Source: Lysinibacillus sp. BPa_S21
GTDB taxonomy: Bacteria > Bacillota > Bacilli > Bacillales_A > Planococcaceae
Length of the DNA stretch: 63,457 nucleotides
NCBI RefSeq assembly: GCF_023337795.1
Contig: NZ_JALIRS010000017.1
Span: 1-63,457, forward strand
Direction of reading: 5' to 3'
Under the pieces are notes generated by a model, which had not been told where the DNA came from, did no database searches, and saw nothing but the letters and a program-made list of their open reading frames with translations. Shown here one piece after another: positions 1-9,534 of this stretch. Both the position numbers and the translations under genes were made by a program. Positions within the stretch are counted from its first letter, which is position 1; each line of letters starts with the position of its first letter.

Positions 1-26
1 AGCCAGGATCAAACTCTCCATAAAAA
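1..26 (-). rRNA. 16S ribosomal RNA, 5' end only
   Basis: The first bases are the reverse complement of the universal 16S start (GAGAGTTTGATCCTGGCT on the minus strand). Only the first 20 or so bases of the gene lie in the window; the rest is off the left edge. The mature 5' end is placed about position 26 by analogy with Bacillus 16S and is approximate. Two good promoters lie upstream, so this is the head of an rrn operon reading leftward out of the window. Confidence 0.95.
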
Positions 27-191
27 GAAATTTGATTAGCTCAAATTGTTTTGCTGGCATCATGTTTGATGTCCAAAATTTTGTTTTGTTCACCAACTCA
101 AGGTTAGCTACTAAAAACTTTATTGATTACGTTTTGCTTGTTCAGTTTTCAAGGTTCATTTCGTTACTGTTTTCTCAACAGCAACTCTTAT

Positions 192-220
192 ATAATATCA
201 CACTACCAACTTGATGTCAA
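192..220 (-). promoter_or_regulatory. rrn promoter P2 (sigma-A)
   Basis: On the minus strand a perfect -35 TTGACA (215-220) is followed after 17 bp by TATTAT (192-197), reading towards the 16S gene. It is the promoter nearer to the rRNA. Its strength and position fit the second of the tandem rrn promoters usual in Bacillaceae. Confidence 0.8.
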
Positions 221-274
221 CAACTATTTTTAATTTTTATTGTTTCGTCATTAGTTATCTTAGCGACTTGTATT

Positions 275-303
275 ATATTACACTCATAATATAAAAAGGT
301 CAA
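275..303 (-). promoter_or_regulatory. rrn promoter P1 (sigma-A)
   Basis: On the minus strand TTGACC (298-303), a 17-bp spacer and TAATAT (275-280) form a second promoter about 83 bp upstream of P2. The tandem spacing is typical of Bacillus rrn operons. The flanks are very AT-rich, as expected for an UP-like region. Confidence 0.75.
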
Positions 304-473
304 CACTTTTTCTAATAAAATTTAATACTTTTTCATTCCATTGAAAAGCTTCCTATTTATATATGCTTATAAAATAATTATAAATAAACTCTCATCTTAA
401 GCTAATTTAACCTTTTTTACTATCTAAAATAAAATTTTATCATAACCTTACATAAAAAATTAATAGATTTCAC

Positions 474-504
474 AAAAAAACTCGGTATATAGACCGAGTT
501 TTTT
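474..504 (-). terminator. Terminator after the SLC13 permease gene
   Basis: A 7-bp stem, ACTCGGT (480-486) and ACCGAGT (493-499), is flanked by A-runs and T-runs on both sides, so it could act in both directions. It lies at the stop codon of the leftward permease gene and shields the rrn promoters from its transcription. Confidence 0.8.
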
Positions 505-2350
505 AAAACGGAAAGAAAAATGGAATAGCTAGCATCATAACAATGAACATAATAATCTGTAACGGGATTCCGATTTTCACAAAATCCATAAATTTATAAC
601 CACCAGCTGTCATCACAAGCGCATTAGTCGGGGAAGCAATTGGTGTGACAAACGCCATACTTGCCGCTACAGCAACAGCAATCATAAATGTCGTCGGACT
701 TGCTTCCATTGCAATCGCTGCATTCATAGCGATTGGTGCAAACAAAACAGCAGTTGCCGTATTACTAATAAATTGTCCAAAAATAGCTGTTAAAATATAT
801 ATGCCAACTAGCACTCCATAGGGTCCATAATCTCCAAGTGCGTTAATTATACCGTCAGATAAAATAACCATACCACCCGTTTTCTCCAATGCAGTCGCCA
901 TCGGAAGCATCGCAGCAACAAGCACAATACTTTCAAAATTCATATTGCTGTATGCATCCTCCATATTACGTAGACAACCGGTTAATATCATCAATACGGC
1001 ACCAATCATAACAGAAATAACAGCAGGGAAAATTTCAAAAGCCATTAACACAATCATCAAAAGCATAATGACTCCGGCAATACCGGCTTTACCTGTTGCC
1101 GCCGCTACACTCGCATGCTCTTTCGGCTGGCCAACAACAACGACATCCTGCGTTTCCCTTGCAAGTAATAGAATCTCATCCCATGCACCTTGCACTAAAA
1201 TGGCATCTCCAAACTTCAATTTATGCTTCACCATATCTTGAAGTTTATAGCCACCTCTACGATTAATGCCAATTATATTAAGATTATATTTTTCTCGGAA
1301 GCCCAGGGCGCTAACAGTCTTATTAATAAAACTGGAATTTGGCGTTAATAATACCTCTGCAATACCAAGATGCTTTGATACCAATTCATCAGCCTCTCCC
1401 TCTGCTAGTTCCTGCATCTCCAGGCTATAATCCGAAGCAAAGCGACGAATGTTATCTTCCTCACCTTGAACATACAATTCATCTTTGGCATGTATCACAC
1501 TAGTCGGACCTGCCATCTCCTGATATGTCACCGGTAAAAAATTAATACCTTCTTGAGATCGACGGTGAATTTTCATCATACAAAGCGTATATTTAGCCGG
1601 CAGCTTTAATTCTGCTAATGTTGCATCAATAATCGGCGAACCCTCAGGTACAAATACTTTAAACAAACGATTGTTTAAATCATATTGCTTAATAATTTTC
1701 TTTGGCGATAGTTGATAGTCAGCTTTTGATTGTGTACGATTTTTTTCATTTGGCAAAAGAATATTACGCACGAGTACTAAATAGACAATACCAACAATCA
1801 TTCCTACAATACCGATGGGTGTCACTTCAAAAAAACCTAGTTTATGATAGCCACGATCTACTAATAACTGACTGACAATTAAATTTGTTGGTGAAGCAAT
1901 TAATGTCATAAGCCCAGAAAGACTCGCAACATAAGAAAGTGGTAGCAAGAATTTCGAAGGACTCTCCTTCATACTAATAGCAATACTAACTACGATAGGC
2001 ATCATTAATGCTACAGTACCTGTATTACTCATGAAGGCACCTACAGTCCCTACAATAATGAGCAATAACACAAATAACTTTAACTCACTATCACCTGACC
2101 ATTTCAACAATAGTCGCCCCGCCATCCCTGCAAGTCCTGTGCGTAAAATACCTGCGCCCACAACAAATAACCCCGCAATCATTAAAACTACAGAGTTCGA
2201 GAAGCCAGCAAGCGCCTCTGTTGGCGTTAAAATATCAGTCATAACAAAGGCAAGAAGTGACACAATGGCAACTAAATCTGCTCGCAATTTATTTGTTACA
2301 AATGCAAAAATTGTCGCCCCTAAAATAAGAAATGTTAATGTAAGCTGCAC
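503..2350 (-). CDS. SLC13 (DASS) family anion permease with TrkA-C domains
   Basis: This 615-residue membrane protein has hydrophobic segments at about residues 1-200 and 420-615, around a soluble middle. The middle resembles two TrkA-C (RCK_C) domains at about 230-400, with phrases such as KYTLCMMKIHRRS and KYNLNIIGINRRG at their starts. The transmembrane halves each carry the SNTxT(A)V and ASPTN signatures (SNTGTVALMMP and IASPTNLIVS; SNTATAVLFAP and IASPTNALVM) of SLC13/DASS carriers. Members move dicarboxylates, citrate or sulfate with sodium; the substrate here cannot be told. A minus-strand GAAAGGAATTC ribosome site precedes the ATG. It is monocistronic and closed by the hairpin at 474-504. 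Confidence 0.85.
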   Translation of the reverse strand: MQLTLTFLILGATIFAFVTNKLRADLVAIVSLLAFVMTDILTPTEALAGFSNSVVLMIAGLFVVGAGILRTGLAGMAGRLLLKWSGDSELKLFVLLLIIVGTVGAFMSNTGTVALMMPIVVSIAISMKESPSKFLLPLSYVASLSGLMTLIASPTNLIVSQLLVDRGYHKLGFFEVTPIGIVGMIVGIVYLVLVRNILLPNEKNRTQSKADYQLSPKKIIKQYDLNNRLFKVFVPEGSPIIDATLAELKLPAKYTLCMMKIHRRSQEGINFLPVTYQEMAGPTSVIHAKDELYVQGEEDNIRRFASDYSLEMQELAEGEADELVSKHLGIAEVLLTPNSSFINKTVSALGFREKYNLNIIGINRRGGYKLQDMVKHKLKFGDAILVQGAWDEILLLARETQDVVVVGQPKEHASVAAATGKAGIAGVIMLLMIVLMAFEIFPAVISVMIGAVLMILTGCLRNMEDAYSNMNFESIVLVAAMLPMATALEKTGGMVILSDGIINALGDYGPYGVLVGIYILTAIFGQFISNTATAVLFAPIAMNAAIAMEASPTTFMIAVAVAASMAFVTPIASPTNALVMTAGGYKFMDFVKIGIPLQIIMFIVMMLAIPFFFPF

Positions 2351-2698
2351 ATCTAAGAATTCCTTTCTAACATTAAATTGTCTTTACAAAAGGTTATACA
2401 CAAATCGTTTTGTAAAGCACAATGCCTGTTTCTATATCACTTAGATTTATTATATCTTACCCTTTACTATAAATGAGAAAGTTCACCATCTTTTCGAAAT
2501 AAAAGACTCATCCTAGGTTGATCACTTCCCCATTTCGTGTAAGCTAATCCCACAGGAGCTACTGTCCGCGAAAAATCAGCAGCCCCTTTATCCTTTATTT
2601 AACAATCCTTGAATTACAACGGGATACGTAAGGAAAGCATAACAGTTCCTTACAATTGCTACATAACGAGGTCCACCTAATGCATTGCCATACCTAAC
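2351..2698. other. Intergenic region, no gene seen
   Basis: These 348 bases hold the upstream region of the SLC13 gene at the left and the downstream region of the nadD-like gene at the right. A weak minus-strand promoter (TTGTGC, 18 bp, TATAAC, near 2396-2440) could serve the permease. No convincing coding frame or strong hairpin was seen. Confidence 0.5.
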
Positions 2699-3313
2699 TT
2701 ATTTACGATAAAGGTTATGCTCCTTAATATAGTCATAACAAGCATCAGGCAATAGATATTTGGGTTCACCGCCCATTGCGAATTCTTCTCGAATATAAGT
2801 TGAGCTAATTTCCATCGCTAAGCCTTTGTCGATCAAATGAAATCTTCCATCATCATGATTTCTCAAAATTGGAGAACGGCTAATTGTTGATAACATATCG
2901 ACCCCATGCCTTGCCATGACAATAAAATGATTCTCAGCTACTAACGCTTCTCCTTTTTTCCACAATCCCGCGCCAATATCAACTAATAAATCGGCTCCCA
3001 TAATAAAATGAATTTCATCATTCGGGTGTTGTTTTCTAAAATATTTCATCGTATCATATGTGTAAATATTCCAGCCTTCTTGCTCCATTTCATATGAATC
3101 TGCAATAAAACGTTCATCCTTTGCAATAGCTAGCTGTAACATATTCCAGCGATGCGTATTGTCTGTTTTAATCTCCTTATCCTTTCGTTTATTTGAACAT
3201 GGTAAAAAAATCACTTTATCTAATTTGCAACGATGCGCAACTGTGCTTGCGGTCCAAAGATGGACATTTGTAATTGGATCAAAAGACGATCCGTAAATCC
3301 CTATTTTCGCCAT
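2699..3313 (-). CDS. nadD: Nicotinate(nicotinamide)-nucleotide adenylyltransferase, NadD-like
   Basis: The 204-residue protein begins with the nucleotidyltransferase signature GSSFDPITNVHLW (a variant of GxFDPxHxGH) at residues 9-21 and has ISSTYIR near 169-175, the second ATP-binding motif of the family. It is expected to join ATP and nicotinate mononucleotide to form deamido-NAD in the cytoplasm. It is the last gene of a run NUDIX-pncA-pncB-nadD, starting 3 bp after the pncB stop, so it completes a salvage route from nicotinamide. The usual GH of the first motif reads VH here. The chromosome may carry another nadD in its usual yqeK neighbourhood, so this copy may be specialised for salvage. 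The symbol is by family. Confidence 0.83.
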   Translation of the reverse strand: MAKIGIYGSSFDPITNVHLWTASTVAHRCKLDKVIFLPCSNKRKDKEIKTDNTHRWNMLQLAIAKDERFIADSYEMEQEGWNIYTYDTMKYFRKQHPNDEIHFIMGADLLVDIGAGLWKKGEALVAENHFIVMARHGVDMLSTISRSPILRNHDDGRFHLIDKGLAMEISSTYIREEFAMGGEPKYLLPDACYDYIKEHNLYRK

Positions 3314-3316
3314 TAT

Positions 3317-4798
3317 CTATCCCTCCGTTCCACTACTCCCATTCACCATCTTCGCTACTTTTTCTTTAATTTCTTTAATTCTCATCATTTTGTTATCCCA
3401 GCACGCTTGACTTAAATCTACGGGATACTCTTCTGGATTCATTGTTCTTTTGTACTCACTCCATAGTAGATGTAAATTTTCTTCTACATATGCTTGAATT
3501 TCTTGAAGTGTCGGTTCTTTGTAAAGAATAGATCCATTTACTACCATATCATGATGTAATTCTTTTGCCGTAAAATTCGTCACAAATTTACTGTTATAAG
3601 TATGCACAGGATGAAACATTCTCAAGCGATTTTCCTCTTGCGGGTTTTCGTAGTCTAATGCAATATAATCCCCTTCCGCATGACCATTTTCTTTATTAAT
3701 AATTCTATAGATTCGTTTACGGCCTGGAGTAGTTACTTTTTCAGGATTCCCAGAGATTTTGATGGTATCAACCATTTTCCCGTTTTCATCTTCGATAGAT
3801 ACTAATTTATATACCCCTCCAAGGGCTGCTTGATCGTAAGCTGTGATCAACTTAGTTCCGATTCCCCACGTATTAATTTTAGCCCCTTGTGACTTCAAAT
3901 TTATAATTGTGTATTCATCTAAATCATTAGACGCTATAATCTCCGCTTCAGTGAAGCCAGCTTCATCTAGCATTTTCCTTGCTTCTTTTGAAAGATACGC
4001 CAAGTCTCCACTGTCCAAACGAATTCCTATAAAATTAATGTTATTTTCGAACTCCTTTGCGACCCGAATTGCATTAGGGACACCCGAACGTAATGTATCA
4101 TACGTATCTACTAAGAAAACACAATCTTTATGTGTACTTGCATACTTTGTAAATGCCGTGTATTCATCACGATATGCCTGTATCATGGCATGTGCATGAG
4201 TCCCTGATACAGGGATACCAAATAATTTTCCAGCTCTTACATTGCTAGTTGCAGAAAATCCACCAATATAAGCTGCACGAGTTCCCCAAATCTCTGCATC
4301 AAATTCATGCGCCCGACGTGTCCCAAATTCCATCGCTACAGCCTTTCCGATCACCTGTTTAATGCGCGAAGCTTTCGTCGCGATAAGAGTTTGGTAATTT
4401 ACAATATTCAATAGAGGCGTTTCAATTAATTGAGCTTCTGCCAATGGCGCTTCAATTCGTAAAATAGGTTCATTGGCAAATACCAATTCACCTTCCTTCA
4501 TTGCAGAAATAGTGCCTGTAAATTTTAGACTTTGAAGGTATTTAAGAAACGCTTCTGAATATTTTCCTTCCTCGCGTAAATATTGAATATCACTACTAGA
4601 AAAACCGAAGCTTTTGATAAACTCCATAATCTTTTTTAAGCCTGCAAATATCGCATAGCCATTCCCGAACGGAAGTTGTCGAAAGTACAGTTCAAAAACT
4701 GCTGTTCGATTTTGAGTACCATCGTTCCAGTAAGTTTCCACCATATTTATTTGATATAAGTCCGTGTGCAACATTAAGCTATCGTCTGCATATTTCAT
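3317..4798 (-). CDS. pncB: Nicotinate phosphoribosyltransferase
   Basis: This 493-residue protein matches the length of Gram-positive PncB. It starts DSLMLHTDLYQINM, and has the family segments EFGTRRAHEFDAE (about 157-169), GTHAHAMIQAY (about 200-210), LVDTYDTLRSGVPNA (about 229-243) and GIRLDSGDLAYLS (about 258-270), which form the phosphoribosyl and nicotinate sites. It makes nicotinate mononucleotide from nicotinate and PRPP, using ATP. It lies between pncA (15-bp gap) and nadD (3-bp gap), so the three are almost certainly co-transcribed. A GGAGGAG-like ribosome site lies before the ATG. Confidence 0.95.
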   Translation of the reverse strand: MKYADDSLMLHTDLYQINMVETYWNDGTQNRTAVFELYFRQLPFGNGYAIFAGLKKIMEFIKSFGFSSSDIQYLREEGKYSEAFLKYLQSLKFTGTISAMKEGELVFANEPILRIEAPLAEAQLIETPLLNIVNYQTLIATKASRIKQVIGKAVAMEFGTRRAHEFDAEIWGTRAAYIGGFSATSNVRAGKLFGIPVSGTHAHAMIQAYRDEYTAFTKYASTHKDCVFLVDTYDTLRSGVPNAIRVAKEFENNINFIGIRLDSGDLAYLSKEARKMLDEAGFTEAEIIASNDLDEYTIINLKSQGAKINTWGIGTKLITAYDQAALGGVYKLVSIEDENGKMVDTIKISGNPEKVTTPGRKRIYRIINKENGHAEGDYIALDYENPQEENRLRMFHPVHTYNSKFVTNFTAKELHHDMVVNGSILYKEPTLQEIQAYVEENLHLLWSEYKRTMNPEEYPVDLSQACWDNKMMRIKEIKEKVAKMVNGSSGTEG

Positions 4799-4813
4799 TT
4801 CCTTCTCCTCCGT

Positions 4814-5365
4814 TTAAATAATAATAGCACCGAGAGAATGCTCGAAATGGCCTAACGCCCACTCATGCCCAGCTTGATTAAAAGACGCTACTGCATTTTT
4901 ATGAATAACAATGTTAAATCCATTATTATAGGCATCTACCGCTGTATGCAGTACACAAATATCTGTACATACACCTATTAAATGCAGTTCTGTAATGTCT
5001 CTTTCACGCAATTTAATTTCTAAATCCGTTCCTGCAAACGCAGAATATCTTGTTTTATCTAAGTAATAGACATGATTTGCATCTCTATTTTCTTCATATA
5101 GTTCTTTTAAGGAGCCATACAACTCTCTTCCCTTTGTACCTCGAATATTATGAGGAGGAAAAAGCTTAGTTTCCGGATGATAGCTACCTTCTTTTTCGTG
5201 AACATCAATCGCAAAAACTACAAAATCTCCATTTGAGATAAAATCCTTTGTTAATTGTGTATTTACCTGTTCCAATAATTGCCCCGGTTTTCCGCAAGTT
5301 AGAGCTCCATCTGATGCTACAAAATCCACTGTATAATCAATATTAATCAATGCACGTTTCGACAT
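4814..5365 (-). CDS. pncA: Nicotinamidase, isochorismatase-family cysteine hydrolase
   Basis: The 183-residue protein has the catalytic triad of nicotinamidases: Asp in NIDYTVDF (about residue 11), Lys in YLDKTRYSAF (about 103) and Cys in GVCTDICVLHTA (about 139). The metal-binding set is visible in AIDVHEKEGSYHPE. It should deaminate nicotinamide to nicotinate, feeding pncB directly downstream. A GGAGTG ribosome site precedes the ATG at 5365. The upstream region carries a 25-bp motif also found before the NUDIX gene. Confidence 0.92.
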   Translation of the reverse strand: MSKRALINIDYTVDFVASDGALTCGKPGQLLEQVNTQLTKDFISNGDFVVFAIDVHEKEGSYHPETKLFPPHNIRGTKGRELYGSLKELYEENRDANHVYYLDKTRYSAFAGTDLEIKLRERDITELHLIGVCTDICVLHTAVDAYNNGFNIVIHKNAVASFNQAGHEWALGHFEHSLGAIII

Positions 5366-5396
5366 GATTTCATCACTCCACTTTCTTCTTAATTAA

Positions 5397-5421
5397 TAAT
5401 TCACAAATTACAAATTACTAT
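5397..5421 (-). promoter_or_regulatory. Shared 25-bp motif upstream of pncA
   Basis: On the minus strand the site reads ATAGTAATT, then 10 bp, then GAATTA, ending 32 bp before the pncA start. The same two blocks with the same 10-bp spacing occur at 6413-6437 upstream of the NUDIX gene. It could be an operator for a regulator of NAD salvage; this is inference from two occurrences. Confidence 0.4.
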
Positions 5422-5432
5422 ATTGAAAATTT

Positions 5433-5459
5433 ATTAGGAAAGACAGATGCTTTCCTAAT
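5433..5459 (-). terminator. Hairpin at the end of the NUDIX gene
   Basis: ATTAGGAAA (5433-5441) pairs with TTTCCTAAT (5451-5459) around a 9-nt loop. On the minus strand it is followed by AAATTTTC, a poor U-tract. It overlaps the NUDIX stop and may weakly separate that gene from pncA. Confidence 0.4.
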
Positions 5460-6255
5460 GATAAATTGACTCTACGATTTCACAGTCATTAAACGTATAT
5501 AATTGCGATGGTCTAAATGAATTTCTTTTCGTTTTCTTCGGTTTCCCTTCTTCATCTAAAACTTTTTCAATAAAAGGCAACTTGGGCGCTTTTGTAAAGA
5601 ACACAGAGTCATTTGAAATGCGCGGATCATCCCCCACTGTCAATAAAACTCTCTGTAGTTCAGATAAAGTAAATTCTTCCGGTAAAAAGTTTTTGGCAAC
5701 AGTTGTTTGTACCATATCTTTCTTAATAAATTTTAAGGCGTCTGAAATAATTTTCCTATGATCAAAGGCCAATTCAAGTGTGAAAACCTCACTTATATTG
5801 TATAGCTCTACTTCCACCGCATCATCATTGGCCTGACGCTGATCAATATACGTTTCCGGAACAATGGCATAAAAAGCATTTGAAATCATCCAACCTCGGG
5901 GATCACGCTCTACATCATCGTAGACACCAAAGTGTTTAACGTGTAGACCATCTACATTCGTCTCCTCTTTCAATTCTCTTTTAGCAGCCATAATGGCAGT
6001 TTCCCTTTTTGTCGCATCTACAAATCCACCAGGAAGCGCCCATTTTCCACCTTCAATATTCGGATTACCTTCATGATCTTGATCAGCTCGTTTAATCAAC
6101 ATGATTTTCAGCGTCATCATCGGTGGTGCTTTTTCCTCTATCTTTTCAGATGTTATTGTAAAAATTGCAATGTCTGATGTATACCCATCAGGTGTTAAAT
6201 ATTTTGAGGAATCATAATTCGCAAGAACTTCTTCTTGTGAACGGTATTTTGTCAT
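5455..6255 (-). CDS. NUDIX-domain protein, NrtR-like, NAD salvage cluster
   Basis: The start at 6255 is chosen because an AAAGGAG site lies 8 bp upstream and the protein then begins MTKYRSQEEVLANY; a longer frame to 6366 lacks support. The 266-residue protein has a NUDIX domain at about residues 20-155, with ALPGGFVD and ETAIMAAKRELKEETNV forming the NUDIX box (two residues longer than the canonical GX5EX7REUXEEXG spacing). A C-terminal region at about 165-265 resembles the winged-helix part of NrtR/COG4111 proteins. Such proteins either hydrolyse nucleotides such as ADP-ribose or use a NUDIX fold to sense ADP-ribose and repress NAD genes. The place upstream of pncA-pncB-nadD fits both. Confidence 0.8.
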   Translation of the reverse strand: MTKYRSQEEVLANYDSSKYLTPDGYTSDIAIFTITSEKIEEKAPPMMTLKIMLIKRADQDHEGNPNIEGGKWALPGGFVDATKRETAIMAAKRELKEETNVDGLHVKHFGVYDDVERDPRGWMISNAFYAIVPETYIDQRQANDDAVEVELYNISEVFTLELAFDHRKIISDALKFIKKDMVQTTVAKNFLPEEFTLSELQRVLLTVGDDPRISNDSVFFTKAPKLPFIEKVLDEEGKPKKTKRNSFRPSQLYTFNDCEIVESIYH

Positions 6256-6412
6256 TTTAATAAAACTCCTTTGATTCAATGTTTTTACAGAAATGATGAT
6301 AAAGGTCCTTATGAAGTGTAATGACTTCTTATGGCCGCACGAGTATTCGCTTCGCTCCTTCCGCACGTATAAACTTAAATACTTTATACAATCTTCCGCA
6401 AATAACCTTCAG

Positions 6413-6437
6413 TAATTCGTAATTCCACAATTACTAT
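6413..6437 (-). promoter_or_regulatory. Shared 25-bp motif upstream of the NUDIX gene
   Basis: The minus strand has ATAGTAATT, 10 bp, GAATTA, identical in both blocks and in spacing to the site before pncA at 5397-5421. The middle 10 bp differ. It lies about 158 bp upstream of the NUDIX start, in AT-rich sequence. Confidence 0.4.
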
Positions 6438-6514
6438 TTAATGATATGATAACTTTTCCAATTAACAATTTCAACTCTTTTTATACAAAATGAGAATAAA
6501 GATAGCGGGGCATG

Positions 6515-6553
6515 AAAAAAAGCATAAACAAAGCATCTCTGCCTTATTTATGC
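6515..6553 (-). terminator. Terminator of the hut operon
   Basis: GCATAAACAA (6522-6531) pairs with TTATTTATGC (6544-6553) apart from one mismatch. On the minus strand the stem is followed by seven T's. It lies 13 bp beyond the hutI stop and is a standard intrinsic terminator. Confidence 0.85.
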
Positions 6554-6565
6554 CTTTTCTATGAT

Positions 6566-7852
6566 TTAATTCACTAGTTGATTTTTCAAAAGAATACCAT
6601 CTTGTACGACAACTCGCCCATTTTTAATGACAGTATTCGTATGATTCATGCCATAGAAATATTGCAACTGCTTATAATTAGCAACATCCAATATAATGAC
6701 GTCAGCTTGTTTGCCCACTTCTAGAGAGCCAATTTGATGTCCACGGTTAAGTGCATACGCCGCGTTAATAGTTGTCGCCGTTAACACTTCCTCTAGTGTC
6801 ATACCCATGTGCATACAAGCTAAATTCATGATAAAGGGCAGACTCATCGTTGGCGATGAACCAGGGTTAAAGTCAGTTGATATAGCTACAGGTACCCCTT
6901 CATCAATCATTAGACGTCCCCTTGCGAATGGCGCACGTAAGAAGAATGCTGTACCAGGTAGCAACACCGCAATCGTGCCCGCTTCAGCCATTTTTTGTAT
7001 ACCCTCATCAGAAGCAACCAATAAATGCTCTGCCGAAATTGCCCCTACTTCCGCAGCAAGTTCTGCTCCCTTATAAGGTTCAATCTCATCTGCATGTATT
7101 TTCGGTGTTAACCCCAACGCTTTCCCGGCCTCTAAAATACGTTTTGATTGCTCTGGCGTAAATACACCTTTTTCACAAAATACATCATTGAATTCCGCAA
7201 GGTTTAGCTCAGCTACTTTCGGTAGCATGTCATGAATGACGACATCGACAAATTCATCCTCACGTCCCTTATAATCACGTGGCACCGCATGCGCCCCCAT
7301 AAAGGTACTCACAACATCGATGTCATGTGTTGCTTGCAATTCCTTTGCTACTTCAAGCTGTTTCTTTTCAGTTTCCCAATCCAAACCATAGCCTGATTTT
7401 GCCTCAACCGTTGTGACACCATGCTTTAAAAACACATCTAAATGATTCATCGTTTTTCTATATAGATCGTCAAATTTAGTTTCTCTTGTCCGTTTTGTTG
7501 TAGCATGGATTCCGCCACCAGCATTCATAATTTCCATGTATGTGGCGCCATTGAGTCGCATATTAAACTCCTGCTCACGTGTACCGCCATGCACTAAATG
7601 TGTATGACAATCAACGAGCCCCGGCATAACAATCTTACCTGAAGCGTCAATAACCTCAGCCATCTTTACAAGATCCGGGAAATCCGCTTCTAGCTGTGCA
7701 AGTGACCCTACTGCAACAATGCTATTTCCCTCCATTAACACACTGCCATTTTCCTCTATTGCAATATCACGCATTTGTTCCTTTGTACGAGGACCTTGTA
7801 CGGCACTTTTTAACGTTATCACTTCATTGGCGTTTTTGATTAAAATGGTCAC
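6566..7852 (-). CDS. hutI: Imidazolonepropionase
   Basis: This 428-residue amidohydrolase opens the ring of imidazolone-5-propionate to N-formimino-glutamate, the third step of histidine breakdown. The metal motif [10 protein letters not shown] at about 81-90, the core [12 protein letters not shown] (about 150-161), HADEIEP (about 253-259) and the late Asp in [10 protein letters not shown] (about 325-334) are all present. The start is GTG, overlapping the hutU stop by four bases (GTGA), so the two are translationally coupled. It is the last gene of the operon and ends just before a terminator. No hutG or formiminoglutamate hydrolase gene is in the window. Confidence 0.96.
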   Translation of the reverse strand: MTILIKNANEVITLKSAVQGPRTKEQMRDIAIEENGSVLMEGNSIVAVGSLAQLEADFPDLVKMAEVIDASGKIVMPGLVDCHTHLVHGGTREQEFNMRLNGATYMEIMNAGGGIHATTKRTRETKFDDLYRKTMNHLDVFLKHGVTTVEAKSGYGLDWETEKKQLEVAKELQATHDIDVVSTFMGAHAVPRDYKGREDEFVDVVIHDMLPKVAELNLAEFNDVFCEKGVFTPEQSKRILEAGKALGLTPKIHADEIEPYKGAELAAEVGAISAEHLLVASDEGIQKMAEAGTIAVLLPGTAFFLRAPFARGRLMIDEGVPVAISTDFNPGSSPTMSLPFIMNLACMHMGMTLEEVLTATTINAAYALNRGHQIGSLEVGKQADVIILDVANYKQLQYFYGMNHTNTVIKNGRVVVQDGILLKNQLVN

Positions 7853-9519
7853 TTAGCATCATCCTTTAGCATTGGTATACGTACACCTTTGTTCTTTGCT
7901 GTATTTATAGCAATGTCATAGCCTGCGTCTGCGTGACGCACAACACCCATTCCTGGATCCGAAATTAACACTCGCGCAATTTTCTCAGCTGCTAGCTCAG
8001 AACCATCCGCTACTAACACTTGGCCAGCATGTTGCGAATAACCCATTCCTACACCACCACCGTGATGCACACTTACCCAGCTTGCACCACTGGCTGTATT
8101 AACAAGTGCATTTAGAATTGGCCAATCAGATACTGCATCTGAGCCATCAAGCATACCCTCTGTTTCTCGATTTGGTGATGCAACGGAGCCTGAGTCTAGA
8201 TGATCTCGACCAAAGACAATTGGCCCCGATAACTCACCATTCGCCACCATTTCATTAACCTTCAACGCAAAACGATGACGATCTCCATAACCTAACCAGC
8301 AAATTCGAGCCGGTAACCCTTGCCATTTAACCATTTGTTGTGCCATATCAATCCAATTCACAAGACCTTCATCTTCCGCAAACATTTCTTTGGCAAGTGC
8401 ATCTGTTTTATAAATGTCCTCAGGGTTACCTGAAAGTGCAGCCCAACGGAATGGTCCTTTCCCCTCACAGAATAATGGACGAATATATGCTGGAACAAAA
8501 CCAGGGAAATCAAAGGCATTTGTTACCCCCATCTCCTTGGCATAAGCACGAATATTATTACCATAATCAAATACTTCTGCACCTGCTTGTTGGAATTCAA
8601 GCATTGTACGAACATGCTCAGCCATCGTCTCTTTAGCTCTTCGCTCATACGTTTTCACATCACTTTTACGCAATTCAAGCGCTTCCTCAAACGTCATACC
8701 ATTTGGAACATAGCCATTTATCGGATCATGCGCAGATGTTTGGTCCGTTACAAAATCAGGGATAATTCCACGATTCAATAGCTCACGGTTAACGTCTGCA
8801 CAGTTACCAACAAGACCGATAGACGCAGGTTCTTTTTGGTCACGAAGTTTATTGACTAATTCAATAGCTTCATCTACTGTCTCCACTAGATAGTCACAGT
8901 ACCCCTCTTTTATTTTACGTTCGATTCGAGCACGATCTACTTCCACTACTAAAATGACAGCACCAGCCATTTTCCCAGCTAAAGGCTGTGCACCACTCAT
9001 ACCACCCATACCACCTGTAAGGATGAATTTGCCTCGTAAATCTGCTGTGCCAAATACTTTTTTGCCTGCCTCTACGAATGATAAGTATGTTCCTTGCAAA
9101 ATCCCTTGTGCTCCAATATAAATCCAGCTACCAGCCGTCATTTGACCGTACATCATTAAATCACGGTCCTCTAATTCATAAAAATGCTCCCAATTTGCCC
9201 ACGCAGGCACCAAATTAGAATTCGCAATTAATACCCGCGGTGCATGTTCATGCGTACGGAATACTGCCACTGGTTTTCCTGATTGAATAAGAAGTGTTTC
9301 ATCATTCTCTAATTCTTTTAAGGACGCAATAATTTGTTCATAACTTTCCCAATTACGCGCAGCTTTACCGATTCCACCATAGACGATTAGCTCATCTGGA
9401 TTTTCTGCTACTTCAGGATCTAGATTGTTCATTAACATACGCATTGCAGCTTCTTGTGTCCAACCTTTACATGATAATTCATTCCCACGTGGTGCACGAA
9501 TATTTGTTTTAACTACCAT
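7849..9519 (-). CDS. hutU: Urocanate hydratase (urocanase)
   Basis: The 556-residue protein converts urocanate to imidazolone propionate with tightly bound NAD. It starts at ATG 9519 ([12 protein letters not shown]), 10 bp after an AAAGGAG site; a GTG three codons earlier lies too close to that site. Family segments seen include [41 protein letters not shown] and the [17 protein letters not shown] region near the C-terminus. It follows the membrane protein by 15 bp and overlaps hutI. Confidence 0.96.
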   Translation of the reverse strand: MVVKTNIRAPRGNELSCKGWTQEAAMRMLMNNLDPEVAENPDELIVYGGIGKAARNWESYEQIIASLKELENDETLLIQSGKPVAVFRTHEHAPRVLIANSNLVPAWANWEHFYELEDRDLMMYGQMTAGSWIYIGAQGILQGTYLSFVEAGKKVFGTADLRGKFILTGGMGGMSGAQPLAGKMAGAVILVVEVDRARIERKIKEGYCDYLVETVDEAIELVNKLRDQKEPASIGLVGNCADVNRELLNRGIIPDFVTDQTSAHDPINGYVPNGMTFEEALELRKSDVKTYERRAKETMAEHVRTMLEFQQAGAEVFDYGNNIRAYAKEMGVTNAFDFPGFVPAYIRPLFCEGKGPFRWAALSGNPEDIYKTDALAKEMFAEDEGLVNWIDMAQQMVKWQGLPARICWLGYGDRHRFALKVNEMVANGELSGPIVFGRDHLDSGSVASPNRETEGMLDGSDAVSDWPILNALVNTASGASWVSVHHGGGVGMGYSQHAGQVLVADGSELAAEKIARVLISDPGMGVVRHADAGYDIAINTAKNKGVRIPMLKDDAK

Positions 9520-9534
9520 TAAAAACACGCTCCT

